A DNA stretch of 64,000 nt from Streptomyces avidinii (GTDB taxonomy: Bacteria > Actinomycetota > Actinomycetes > Streptomycetales > Streptomycetaceae), in assembly GCF_014650695.1 (NCBI RefSeq), contig NZ_BMVL01000002.1, positions 300,721-364,720 of the forward strand, given 5' to 3'. The translations under genes and the position numbers were made by a program. Shown in pieces: positions 17,534-26,493 of the stretch (the stretch's first letter is position 1; each line of letters starts with the position of its first letter). The notes beneath the pieces were generated by a model that saw only the letters and a list, made by a program, of their open reading frames with translations, ran no database searches and was not told where the DNA came from.

Positions 17534-18313
17534 ATGACCCCAGTCGGCATGACCAGCTTCGACGACGTCTACGCTCTCCCCGACCCCCGCGGGTACTTCA
17601 CCGCCCTGGGGCCGTACGAGTACCAGACCCCAGGGCACGCCCAGCCGGTCTTCCGCGCGCTTGCCGCCGAACTCGGGCCGGGACGGCGTACGGTCCTCGA
17701 CGTGTGCTGCTCCTACGGGATCAACTCCGCCCTCCTCAACCACGACGTCACCCTCGACGAACTCTTCGCGCACTACACCTCGGCCCGTGCGGCCGAACTC
17801 ACCACCGCCGAACTCGCCGACCGCGACCGCGACTTCTACGCGGTTCGCCGCCGCCCCGACGCCACGCGGGCCATCGGCATCGACGTCTCACGCCCCGCCC
17901 TGGACTACGCCCTGGCCGTCGGGCTGCTCGACGAGGGGCACTGCGTGGACCTGGAGCACACCGAGCCGGAGGAGCGGCTGCGCGGCTCGCTGGCCGGAAC
18001 GGGCCTGATCACCGTCACCGGCGGCACCAGCTTCCTCACCGAGCGCACCTTCGCCCGGCTCTTCACCGCTATCGGCCACCCGGTGCCGGTGGCTGCCTTC
18101 GTCCTGCGCACCCATGACTACGGGGCGATCTCCGGCTGCCTGGAGTCGTACGGCCTCACCGTCGAACGGGCCGCCACCACCCAGCCGCAGCGGCGCTTCA
18201 CCGACCCCCGGGAGCAGGAGCGCGCGGTGGCCACCGTCACCGCGTTCGGAGAAGACCCGGCAGGGAAGGAGTCTGCGGGGTACTTCCATACCCGGCTGCA
18301 CCTGGCCCGCTGA
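17534..18313 (+). CDS. SAM-methyltransferase-like protein of unknown substrate
   Basis: 259 residues. The motif TVLDVCCSYGINSALL near residue 57 resembles SAM motif I with the glycines partly replaced, and later blocks (GIDVSRPALDYALAVGLLD; GTGLITVTGGTSFL; FVLRTHDYG) fit a Rossmann methyltransferase fold. The VCCSYG variant occurs in a small actinobacterial group; catalysis is not assured. The ATG at 17534 has a weak site upstream. It ends in a GC-rich hairpin. It lies 663 bases before the lanthipeptide precursor in the same direction, but the terminator argues against co-transcription. Confidence 0.65.
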   Translation: MTPVGMTSFDDVYALPDPRGYFTALGPYEYQTPGHAQPVFRALAAELGPGRRTVLDVCCSYGINSALLNHDVTLDELFAHYTSARAAELTTAELADRDRDFYAVRRRPDATRAIGIDVSRPALDYALAVGLLDEGHCVDLEHTEPEERLRGSLAGTGLITVTGGTSFLTERTFARLFTAIGHPVPVAAFVLRTHDYGAISGCLESYGLTVERAATTQPQRRFTDPREQERAVATVTAFGEDPAGKESAGYFHTRLHLAR

Positions 18314-18328
18314 ACACGCCCCCGGGAA

Positions 18329-18353
18329 CCGTGGGGCGGGCCCGCCCCCACCG
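18329..18353 (+). terminator. GC-rich hairpin after the methyltransferase-like gene
   Basis: CCGTGGGGCGGG followed directly by CCCGCCCCCACCG forms a near-perfect stem with one bulge, 16 bases after the stop at 18313. Confidence 0.5.
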
Positions 18354-18976
18354 TGACCCCGCAGCACCGCCGGACAGCCCCCGCCGGGACGGCCCTGCAA
18401 CGGTGCCGCCGCCTCCGGCCTTGGCGGACGGGTCTGCGGACTCCGGGGCCGGTTCGGGGGTCAGGGGCGACGGTGGCGCGCTCGGGGTGGCGAGCGTGTA
18501 GCGGACCGGGGCGAGGCCGGGTCCGGGCGCTGTGTCGGCGCCCGACGGCTGCCGTCAGCTGAGCATGGCGGCGGCCGCGGGCCCGAGGTGGACGAGGGCA
18601 ACGATCAGAGCGGGAGATGCGCGGGTTGACGCTGACGGCAACGATCGCGCGGTCTGGGCGATGTGGCTCGTTACCGGTCATTTTTGGTGAGCCGGGCGGG
18701 TGCGGGCTCGACCATGACGACGCGCGAGCGGCGCACGGCGGGGTCGGGCGACATCGGTCTGCTCATCCGGGAGGCGAGCGAGGTGAGCGTCGCGCGTGGT
18801 CGCTCCCAGGTCGCCGGTCCCCGGGCGAGGTCCCCGTCGGCAACCACGGATGGTCCGCCGGGACGAGGAGCCGGAGGGCCTGGCGGAGGGGCTCCGGCGT
18901 CCCGGGTTGCGGCTCTCACTCGAGGTGCCATCGTGGAAGTAAAGGCATTGCTCGACCGATTGCAGAGGGTTGAGCC
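18354..18976. other. Intergenic region upstream of the lanthipeptide cluster
   Basis: No gene is supported on either strand. The promoter of the lanthipeptide operon should lie here, most likely in the last 100 bases, which are less GC-rich (GTGGAAGTAAAGGCATTG at 18932-18949). GCAGAGGG at 18963-18970 is the ribosome-binding site of the precursor gene. Confidence 0.45.
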
Positions 18977-19348
18977 ATGGAAGACGAGCAAGCACACGTC
19001 GTATACAGCGATGACCAGTTCGACCTGGACATCCGCGTCAAGATGACGACGCGGGAAGTCGACAAGTTCGTCATCGAGGACAGCCACAGCTGTGCCAGTA
19101 CTTGTGGCGATGAATGCACGAACAGTTGTGCCAGTACCTGTGCAGGTAGTTGCCCGGTGCTCGATGCCCGCGACGAAACCGAAACCTGTGAGACCTGCGG
19201 CTCCTGCACCTCGGAGTGCGACCGCAGTCTCTACGAGGATCACTACGTCCTGGAAGTCAGTCAGGTCCGGGCCGACGGGGTCACCCGCAAAGTCGCCGGT
19301 GAGCATGTCATCCGCCGCGTCGTCGAGCACGCCCCGAAGGAAGGCTGA
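18977..19348 (+). CDS. Class I (FxLD-type) lanthipeptide precursor with Cys-periodic core
   Basis: 123 residues. Residues 15-18 read FDLD in DQFDLDIRV, the leader box that LanB enzymes recognise. The core starts about residue 36 and holds ten cysteines: 39, 43, 47, 51, 55 and 59 spaced exactly four apart, then 71, 74, 77 and 81. Eight of the ten are directly preceded by Ser or Thr, and SCASTC occurs twice, 12 residues apart. The dehydratable residues and cysteines suit lanthionine or methyllanthionine rings. About 42 residues follow the last Cys (VLEVSQVRADGVTRKV...), which is unusual, since known FxLD precursors end near the core. The TGA overlaps the ATG of lanC (TGATG). Codons are less GC-rich than in the flanking enzymes. 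The assignment as precursor rests on the FDLD box, composition and adjacency to lanC and lanB. Confidence 0.85.
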   Translation: MEDEQAHVVYSDDQFDLDIRVKMTTREVDKFVIEDSHSCASTCGDECTNSCASTCAGSCPVLDARDETETCETCGSCTSECDRSLYEDHYVLEVSQVRADGVTRKVAGEHVIRRVVEHAPKEG

Positions 19349-20655
19349 TGGCCTCTCCCACCTGGCAGCCTGCCATCGGAGATCCGCAGACTGTCGCGTC
19401 GGTGCGCGCCGTCTCCGTGGATGTGCTCTCGCGGCTGCGTGACCCCGACGACGTCGAGGGAGCGGCCCGGACGGCGCCGCTCCAGGGACGGCCGCGGTGG
19501 ACGCCGCACAGCACGGCCCAAGGCACGTGCGGCCTCGCCCTCGCCTTCGGACATCTCGACCGGTGCCTGCCTGGCAAGGGTTGGGATCTCGTGGCCCACC
19601 ATCACCTCAGCCGGGCCGTGGACGGCACCGCGTCGAACCCCGTGGGCACCCTCGGACTCTTCGCCGGCCTCACCGGAGTGGCTTTCACCACCTCGTACCT
19701 GGCGCACGGCGGCCAGCGATACCGCACCCTGCTCGGCGACATCGACGACAGCCTGTACAGCCGGATTCCCCGACGCCTGCCCGCCGTCACAGGGGAAGGC
19801 TTCGCCGTCGGCACGTTCGATCTCGTGTCGGGGTGGACCGGCGTGGCGGCGTATCTCCACTCCCGGCCGACCGGCCCAGCCCGGGACCGCGCTCTTCGCA
19901 CCGTGCTCGCCTGGCTCGTGGACCTGTCCCGTGCCGTCGACGGGGTCCCCGCCTGGCACACCCCGCATGCCCTCATCACGGACGAGAGCATGCGCGACAG
20001 GTACCGAACCGCGGTCGCCAACTGCGGTCTCGCACACGGCATCACCGGCCCCCTCGCCATGCTCGCGCTCGCGCACGCCGACGGCCCGATCGACGCGGGG
20101 CACACCGAGGCGATACGCCGCACGGCGTCCTGGCTTGCCTCACACCAGGTCGACGACGCCCGAGGAGGGGCGTACCCGGCGGTCGTCCCGCTCGGTGAGG
20201 ACTCCCCCACTCTGTCGGCGGCCCGCGACGCCTGGTGCTACGGCAGCCCCGGGGTCGCGCGCGCCCTCTGGCTCGCCGGCACCGCCCTCGGCGACCCCGG
20301 CCTGACCCGTACGGCCGTCGCGGCCATGCGGGCCGTACTACGGCGCCCCGTCGCCCGGCGGCGCATCGACTCGCCCGGGTTCTGCCACGGCATCGCCGGG
20401 CTTCTGCAAGTCACCCTGCGATTCGCCGTCGACACCGGAGACGAGGAAATCAGCTACGGCGCGCGCCGCCTGGTCGACCAGCTGCTCGGCGAATACCAGC
20501 CGCAGACGCCCTTCGGCTATCGCAGTGTCGAGCCTGACGGCACTCGCGGGGACCGGTCCGGCCTCCTCGAAGGCGCCGCAGGGGTCGCCCTCACCCTCCT
20601 TTCCGCCGTCACCCTCGAACCACCCGCCTGGGACCGGTTCTTCCTTCTGTCATGA
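19348..20655 (+). CDS. lanC: LanC-family lanthionine cyclase
   Basis: 435 residues. Zinc-dependent cyclase that adds Cys thiols to dehydrated Ser/Thr to form lanthionine rings. The zinc ligands are present: Cys297 in WCYGSPG and Cys346-His347 in GFCHGIAG. Other family blocks are GLFAGLTGVAF near residue 103, SGWTGVAAYL near 161, CGLAHGITGPLAML (His230) and the final LEGAAGVALTLLS. This is the alpha-alpha toroid repeat pattern of glycine-rich helix starts. The ATG overlaps the precursor stop, and its TGA overlaps the LanB ATG by four bases, so the three genes are translationally coupled. Slightly longer than NisC-type cyclases. Confidence 0.95.
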   Translation: MASPTWQPAIGDPQTVASVRAVSVDVLSRLRDPDDVEGAARTAPLQGRPRWTPHSTAQGTCGLALAFGHLDRCLPGKGWDLVAHHHLSRAVDGTASNPVGTLGLFAGLTGVAFTTSYLAHGGQRYRTLLGDIDDSLYSRIPRRLPAVTGEGFAVGTFDLVSGWTGVAAYLHSRPTGPARDRALRTVLAWLVDLSRAVDGVPAWHTPHALITDESMRDRYRTAVANCGLAHGITGPLAMLALAHADGPIDAGHTEAIRRTASWLASHQVDDARGGAYPAVVPLGEDSPTLSAARDAWCYGSPGVARALWLAGTALGDPGLTRTAVAAMRAVLRRPVARRRIDSPGFCHGIAGLLQVTLRFAVDTGDEEISYGARRLVDQLLGEYQPQTPFGYRSVEPDGTRGDRSGLLEGAAGVALTLLSAVTLEPPAWDRFFLLS

Positions 20656-23600
20656 GCGCCGACGCCTCCCGTGGTACCGGCACGCGGGGACCAGCCGCCT
20701 CCGGGGCATCGGGGCTCTACCGCTGTCTCGACCACTTCGTGATCCGCACCCCGATCCTCCCCGTCACCGACTACCCCGCGGCTCAGGACCTCAGGCTCAC
20801 GCCCGCGACCGCTCGCCTCCGGGACAACGAGCCAGCGCGGCGTGCCGTCGTCGTGTCCTCGCTGCCCCTCGCCACCTCACTGCTGGGGCCCGCACGCACC
20901 GAACGCGACCGGCGGCGCCTCGAGTCGAGCATCCTGCGCTACCTCATTCGCCTCACCACCCGGCCCACTCCCTTCGGGCTCAACGCCGGCGTCGCCCTCG
21001 GGCGGTGGGGCCCGGTCACCGACGTCCGCCTGGCTGACCAGCCTCCCGACGTCCACGCCCGTGTCGACATGCACGCCCTCATGCACTTCGTCACCGCCCT
21101 CGAATCGCGAACCGAGATCCGGGAGGCGACCACGGTCATCGCCAATCCGGCCGTGCTGCACCGCGCCGGCCGGGTCACTTTGAGTGGTGTCGAAGCCGTC
21201 CTCGGGGCGAACGGCGGCGAGAACGTCACCCTCCGCGCCACCGGCGCCGTCACTCGCGCCCTCACCCTCGCCCGCACACCCATTGCCTACGCCGACCTCG
21301 CTACCGACCTCCTGGAAGCCGTCCCCGCAGCCACTCCCGACAAGGTCCACGACCTGCTGTACCGGTTGTGGCACCACGCGTTCCTACTGACAGACCTCCG
21401 CCCACCGTTGACCCACCTCGACCCCGCGGGACATGTCCTCGACCACCTCAGCCGGATTCCCGCAGCCGTCACCGCCGCTGCGGACCTTGGCGAACTGCTG
21501 ACCGCGATCCGGAACTGGGAGAGGCAGCCGGCAGGCCCCGGCGCCGCCGTTTTCCCGGCGCTCGCCGACCACGCCCGCCGCGTCACGGGCTTCGAAACGG
21601 CCACACCGCTCCAGGTCGACACGGTTCTCCCCCTGGCGGCCTGCAATGTGTCCCACAGAGTGGCCGAAGAGGCGGTCCGAGCGGCCGAACTGCTGCTGCG
21701 GCTCACCCCGTTCCCATTCGGCCTGCCGCAGATCAGCGCGTACAGAGGCGCATTCGAGGTCCGCTACGGCATCGACCGCGACGTGCCCGTCCTCGAACTC
21801 CTCGATCCCGTCACAGGCCTCGGCTCCCCGTCCCTCCTCCCTCCGGTCGTTCCCGCCAAAGCCGCCCGGGCCGACACGTTGCTCCGCCTCGCCACCGATG
21901 CCCTCCACGGCCACCTCACCAGCATCGACCTCGACCAGCACACCATCGACCGACTCGCCCTCTGGGAAACGGCCCCTGAGCGGCTCCCCGCGTCGCTCGA
22001 CCTCTACGCCATGGTCTCTGCCCAGTCACCCGCCGCCATCGACGCAGGCGACTTCCACCTGGTCGTGGGCCCCAACGTCGGTGCCGGAGCAGCCGGACGC
22101 AACCTGGGCCGCTTCGCCGGCATGCTCACCGGCGCCGTTCCCGCCCTCGGCGACATCGCCGACGCCGAACAAGCCGTTCAAGCCGGCCGCATTCTGGCCG
22201 AACTGGTGTACCTCCCCGAGAAGACCCGCTCGGCGAACGTCGTCGTCCGGCCCGCGATCCGCGACCACGAGGTCGGCATCCGCACCAGCGCGGAGGACGG
22301 ACCTGCCCGCTACATCCCTCTCGACCAGCTCGCCGTCCGCGTCACGAACGGCAGGTTCGCACTGATCTGGGACGACGGCACGGGGGAACTGCGAGAGGTC
22401 ACCGTCTGTTCAGGGCACATGCTCAACAACAGCCGGGCCCCCACCGTCTGCCGTTTCCTCGCCGAGGTGAGCCGTGACGGCACCGCGCAGATCGCCGGCT
22501 TCGACTGGGGCCCGGCCCGCGACTTCCCCTATCTGCCCCGCGTCACCTCCGGCCCGGTGATCCTGCGCCTGGCCCAGTGGCGCATCGATCACGCCACGGC
22601 GCACGAGATGGCCGGGCAGCCGGACCGGTTCCCGGCCGGGTTCGACGCCTGGAGCCGCCAGTGGCGGGTGCCCCGCCACACGTACCTCACGAGCAGTGAC
22701 GCCGCCGCGGACCACCGGCTCCTCATCGACGCCACCGCACCTTCCCACACCAACGAGATACGGCGAGCCCTGAACCGTTTGCGGCCCGGCGGCAGCGTGG
22801 TCCTCCAGGAAGCCGTTCCCGGCCTCGCCGACACCTGGGTCAGTGGGCCGAACGGCCGCCACACCGTCGAACTCGTGGTGTCCATGACCCGCAACGCCCC
22901 TGACCCGCGCTCCGTTCCGCCCGGCAAAGCCGCCGCCCGGGTAGCCAGGGCAGATCGGCTGCACCCCCCGGGTAGCGACTGGACCTTCGTCAAGCTCTAC
23001 GGCGACCGGCAGGAAGAGGAGTCCCTGCTCGTCGGCGGCATCCGCGAGCTCATCCGCTCGCTGGACCGCCAGTGCGACCGCTGCGTCTTCCTGCGCTACG
23101 CGGACCCCGAACCCCACCTGCGGCTACGCCTGCGCGGCAACCCCTCCGTGCTCGTTCCCGCACTCAGCGACTGGGCCGGTACCCTCCTCGCCGACAACCA
23201 CGTCTCGCGTTTCACCTTCGACGTCTACGATCGTGAGATCGAACGCTACGGCGGGCTCGTCGGGATGGATATCACCGAACAGCTGTACTCCGCCGACAGC
23301 TCCGCCGTTCTCGACCTGCTCTTCCTCGACCACGCCGGGCAGTCTCAGCTCGACAGGACGGGCCTGGCCCTGGTCACCATTGACGACCTGCTGGCCGGGC
23401 TCGGCCTGAGCGAAGCCGACAGGATCCGCTTCTACCACCGGGAGACTCCCCAGCGACGGCTTGCGGGCGCGGAGTACCGCACCCGCAAGGCGGAATTCTG
23501 TGACCTGCTGCGCAGACCACCTGCTCGTCCCATTGAAGATGTCCTCACCCAGCGTCGTCCTCACCTGGCAGACGTCGCCGACCGGCTCGCCGATCTGCAA

Positions 23601-23753
23601 CGCCGCCAACAACTCGGCAAGTCGCTGCCCGAGCTGTGCCGCAGCTACGTACACCTGCACTGCAACCGCCTCCTCGGCACGGACCGTGCAGCCGAGAACA
23701 CGGCGTTGGATCTGCTCTACCGCACCCGCCACAGCCTGGCATCAGGAGCCTGA
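20652..23753 (+). CDS. lanB: LanB-type lantibiotic dehydratase (full length)
   Basis: 1033 residues. Class I dehydratase that glutamylates Ser/Thr of the precursor using glutamyl-tRNA and then eliminates glutamate to give dehydro residues. The N-terminal glutamylation domain spans about residues 15-700 (FVIRTPILPVTDYP start; ESSILRYLIRLTTRPTPFGLNAGVALG block). The C-terminal elimination (thiopeptide-type, SpaB_C) domain begins about 772 (DWTFVKLYGDRQEEESLL... and FLRYADPEPHLRLRLRG). It is thus a one-piece enzyme, not the split form of thiopeptide clusters. It follows lanC with an ATGA overlap. No transporter, leader peptidase or immunity gene follows; only decayed genes do. Confidence 0.95.
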   Translation: MSADASRGTGTRGPAASGASGLYRCLDHFVIRTPILPVTDYPAAQDLRLTPATARLRDNEPARRAVVVSSLPLATSLLGPARTERDRRRLESSILRYLIRLTTRPTPFGLNAGVALGRWGPVTDVRLADQPPDVHARVDMHALMHFVTALESRTEIREATTVIANPAVLHRAGRVTLSGVEAVLGANGGENVTLRATGAVTRALTLARTPIAYADLATDLLEAVPAATPDKVHDLLYRLWHHAFLLTDLRPPLTHLDPAGHVLDHLSRIPAAVTAAADLGELLTAIRNWERQPAGPGAAVFPALADHARRVTGFETATPLQVDTVLPLAACNVSHRVAEEAVRAAELLLRLTPFPFGLPQISAYRGAFEVRYGIDRDVPVLELLDPVTGLGSPSLLPPVVPAKAARADTLLRLATDALHGHLTSIDLDQHTIDRLALWETAPERLPASLDLYAMVSAQSPAAIDAGDFHLVVGPNVGAGAAGRNLGRFAGMLTGAVPALGDIADAEQAVQAGRILAELVYLPEKTRSANVVVRPAIRDHEVGIRTSAEDGPARYIPLDQLAVRVTNGRFALIWDDGTGELREVTVCSGHMLNNSRAPTVCRFLAEVSRDGTAQIAGFDWGPARDFPYLPRVTSGPVILRLAQWRIDHATAHEMAGQPDRFPAGFDAWSRQWRVPRHTYLTSSDAAADHRLLIDATAPSHTNEIRRALNRLRPGGSVVLQEAVPGLADTWVSGPNGRHTVELVVSMTRNAPDPRSVPPGKAAARVARADRLHPPGSDWTFVKLYGDRQEEESLLVGGIRELIRSLDRQCDRCVFLRYADPEPHLRLRLRGNPSVLVPALSDWAGTLLADNHVSRFTFDVYDREIERYGGLVGMDITEQLYSADSSAVLDLLFLDHAGQSQLDRTGLALVTIDDLLAGLGLSEADRIRFYHRETPQRRLAGAEYRTRKAEFCDLLRRPPARPIEDVLTQRRPHLADVADRLADLQRRQQLGKSLPELCRSYVHLHCNRLLGTDRAAENTALDLLYRTRHSLASGA

Positions 23754-23917
23754 ACGCCGACTTGGGGTGGCCCCGGTGGTGAGGGGCACGCCGGCCACCG
23801 CTTCGCCCGCCTCGACAGCACCACCAGCGTCGACCACCAGGTCCCCCGCCCCGGCGCGGTCACCTCCGCCTACCGGACCAGCCCCACCCCCTTCACCCTC
23901 CCTCCCCCGGGACCCTC

Positions 23918-24169
23918 TACCGGCGGTGGCCGGCAGTCGGAGACCTCGCGGAGGAGTACCGGGAGTGATACCGCCACTTCGACCAACGACTCGATGCCCG
24001 CGTCGCAGTGGGCCTGCCCGCCCCGGCACACATCTACGAACACGCCGTCCGCGGCCTGCACGCCACATTCACCACACACCGCCCGCCCGACCGTGCCCTC
24101 CTCGACCGTCTACTCCCCCACGGCCTCATCTCCCGGACCGGGTGGAGTCCCGAGGCCGACATCCGCTGA
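23918..24169 (+). pseudogene. Decayed gene fragment with in-frame stop downstream of lanB
   Basis: The plus-strand frame reads YRRWPAVGDLAEEYRE, then TGA at 23966-23968, then continues as a convincing protein end (YRHFDQRLDARVAVG..., HIYEHAVRGLHATFTTH, LLDRLLPHGLISRTGW) to TGA at 24167. A related protein-like stretch in another frame lies at 23800-23910. Strong Streptomyces codon bias on both sides of the stop indicates a once-real gene. The family was not identified. Its position suggests a lost member of the lanthipeptide cluster. Confidence 0.55.
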
Positions 24170-24181
24170 AGAGAGCCGTGC

Positions 24182-24660
24182 GTGCAGCCCGCTGACGCTC
24201 CGTACGACGGCTTCGCCGACACCTTTGCCCGCGAGGCCGCCAGAAGCCCCTGCAACGCGCACTACGACAGCCCCACCGTCCTCGGTCTCCTCGGCAACGC
24301 GAACGGCCTGCGCATGCCGGACTGCGGCTGCGGACCCTGCCTGTACCTGTCCGAGCTCGCTGCGCGCGGCGCCGAGCCTCTCACCTGGGCCGCCGACGCC
24401 AGATTCGACATCGTCCTGCTCGCCCTGGTCCTCCACTACGCCCACGACCGCGTCCATGCCCTGACCGAGATCGCATTCATCCTTCGGCCCGGCGCCAGGA
24501 TCATCACACCTGGGCACGTTCATCCATACCTGCCTGAGCACTCTGAGAAGTACGCGGCTCATGCCGAACTCCGCGTGGCAGTACACCTCCCTAGTGTTGT
24601 AGCCGAGCGGCACCCAGACGTGGGCGGCGAGCGCGTCCCGGACTCGGGCGCTGAGCACGG
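24182..24660 (+). pseudogene. Internally deleted SAM methyltransferase pseudogene
   Basis: Starting at GTG 24182, the frame gives a UbiE-like methyltransferase start (YDGFADTFAREA...), motif I as DCGCGPCLYLSELAARGAE, and then jumps straight to WAADARFDIVLLALVLHYAHD (motif IV) and a final ILRPGARII. About 35 residues that normally follow motif I are missing. After about 24500 the frame no longer resembles a methyltransferase and runs into the convergent metallopeptidase gene. A non-functional relic is the simplest reading. It could once have methylated the lanthipeptide. Confidence 0.65.
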
Positions 24661-24661
24661 A

Positions 24662-25414
24662 TCATCGCCAATAGGCATCTATGCAATTCATTGGATCGAC
24701 AGTTGGATTCTTCTTCAGTCCGAAGTAGCCGGTAGCCCATGCAGTCACCCGCTCGCCCGATGTGCCATGATGATTTGGATCGGTAAACTCTTCGTCTCCA
24801 AACCTGGCCCTGCTGTCGACTGCTGCGTCGAAATCCTGGGCGGTCAGGCGCCCTTCGTTGTATTTAGCTCCAGCCCATACCCCGGAAAAACAGTCTGCCA
24901 TCAGCTCCACATCCTTCCCTGGATTGGCTGGCTGCCGAGCCTTTTGGCTGACTAGAACGTCTTGGACCCAGTGACCCATCTCATGTGTCACGACCGTGGC
25001 GACTGTGAAATCTCCAGCCTTCTCGGAAGGTTGATTATTGAGGCTACCCTGCCTCATCTTGAGCATGGTATCCACGGGAAGTACGAGAACGCCCTCATAG
25101 GCGACTCCGTCCCGCTCTACATCCGCCTTGCAGTAAAATGCACTCGGAGCGTTGGCGGGAGTTCCAGATTCACTGCATTCACTTACGTACAGTTCTCCGT
25201 TTTGAACTATCTTGAACAAGGCGTGCTTTACCTCGAGCCCTTGCCCTGCAAGCCAGTTGGTCCAGTATTCGTCGGCGTCCTGGACGGTCTGCTCGATATA
25301 GGCCGTCGTCGACTCCTCATCGACGGGTGGCCCGGTCTGAGCGCTTGCGGTGCTGGCCACTCCTACAGCTCCGAAAAGAGCCGATATCGCCAGGGAAAGC
25401 AGTGCCCTATGCAT
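24662..25414 (-). CDS. Secreted neutral zinc metallopeptidase (YpfJ-type)
   Basis: 250 residues. A signal peptide (about 1-28, ALLSLAISALFGAVGVASTASA) leads to a zinc-metallopeptidase domain with the active-site VTHEMGHWVQD (HExxH) and a downstream Glu in KDVELMADCFSGVWA, the third-ligand region of the neutral zinc metallopeptidase (PF04228-like) family. Paired cysteines (SECSES, FYCKAD, DCFSG, NCIDA) fit an exported protein. Base composition is clearly less GC-rich than in the neighbours, with many A/T third positions, a sign of acquisition by transfer. The ATG at 25414 gives a normal signal peptide. It stands between decayed genes. Confidence 0.85.
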   Translation of the reverse strand: MHRALLSLAISALFGAVGVASTASAQTGPPVDEESTTAYIEQTVQDADEYWTNWLAGQGLEVKHALFKIVQNGELYVSECSESGTPANAPSAFYCKADVERDGVAYEGVLVLPVDTMLKMRQGSLNNQPSEKAGDFTVATVVTHEMGHWVQDVLVSQKARQPANPGKDVELMADCFSGVWAGAKYNEGRLTAQDFDAAVDSRARFGDEEFTDPNHHGTSGERVTAWATGYFGLKKNPTVDPMNCIDAYWR

Positions 25415-25841
25415 GAATCCATTCTTGCGCAGCTTGACAAAGATCGCTTTCCGACCGCACGTCAGTCGAAGGTCCCTGCTCGTAGCCGAGGCGTGGAACA
25501 TCGGCCGTGTAGTCAGGGTGCTCGCTGGGACGCCACGGCGGCGGTAACGGACCCGACGGCAGCAGCGCGCCACATGATCGCGCAACACCGACCGCCTTCG
25601 GGCCCACTATCCGCGCGGCATGGTGGAGGAGATGAAGGCCCCACTGCCCTCGGGCGACGAGGAGCGGCGAGCCGGGTCGGCTGACGGTCGCTCACGACCT
25701 GGCACGTCGCCGACTCCCGCTCGCGCCAACTCCCTTAGAGCAGCCTTCGGCGAGAACGCCCAACCTTCGCTGAGGCAGGTCAACGCTCGTGGTCGCAGGC
25801 CTGAGGCCGCACCTCCTGACGGACCAGTCCACAGAGCACTC
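25415..25841. other. Intergenic, no supported gene
   Basis: Upstream region of the metallopeptidase plus relic sequence. No frame with a recognisable family was found. Confidence 0.35.
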
Positions 25842-26141
25842 TTCCCGCGGTGCCATCGGCTTCTTACCGCGGGCGACGACGGTTCCACGGAAGACTGCTT
25901 CCAGGGCATCCGCGGCTCCGTGCATGGTCGCGTCACGTCCCGTGATCGGACCCCAGGAACCAGCGTGGTCCGTCCACACCGATGAACCGCACAGGGCGCA
26001 GAGCAGTGACCTCTCGTTGGGCAGGGTGCCGGGCATCTGCGCGAAGACTTCCCGGCCGAAGGGGCCGATGAACTCGTCGGCGGTGCCGCCGCTCTGGGTG
26101 ATATCGGTGATGATCTCCTTGCGGAGCGGATCCCAGATGCC
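25842..26141 (-). pseudogene. DUF3710-family pseudogene with two frameshifts
   Basis: One minus-strand frame gives GIWDPLRKEIITDITQSGG, then TADEFIGPFGREVFAQMPG (26141-26013), the start of a DUF3710 protein. A second frame continues with RPVRFIGVDGPRWFLG (about 26010-25940), the family's best-conserved block, and the first frame resumes with LEAVFRGTVVARGKKPMAPRE (to about 25842). Two mutually compensating frameshifts are therefore needed. Both ends of the family are missing too, so this is a fragment even if the shifts were sequencing errors. Function unknown. Confidence 0.65.
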
Positions 26142-26493
26142 CTCTGTTCTGGGTGCGGCGAAGCCCGTACCTGCAGACACCGGTCATCGAGGAGGAAGCT
26201 CGCAGCGACGATGGCCGCCAGCGCGGCTCCGGCGCTATCGCGGGCCCCAGGCCTCCATCCCGTTCCGGGCGTTGTGCGCGACATCCCGCGGGTTCCTGCG
26301 CATATGCGGTACCGCGTTGGCTTGCGGCCAGGGACTTGTCCTGATGGCGGACTGGCACTCTGGCGGTGACGTTCCTTCAGGAATGCCGAGCACTTCTACA
26401 CTTCACCGAACATCCCTCGACCTATCCGAACGGAGGGGGCTCAGAGTCGGCGCTGGCCAGCGCACGAACGAGTCCCGCCCGCCTGGCTGACGG
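26142..26493. other. Intergenic, no supported gene
   Basis: Between the DUF3710 relic and the end of the NACHT gene. No gene or clear regulatory signal was seen. Confidence 0.35.
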
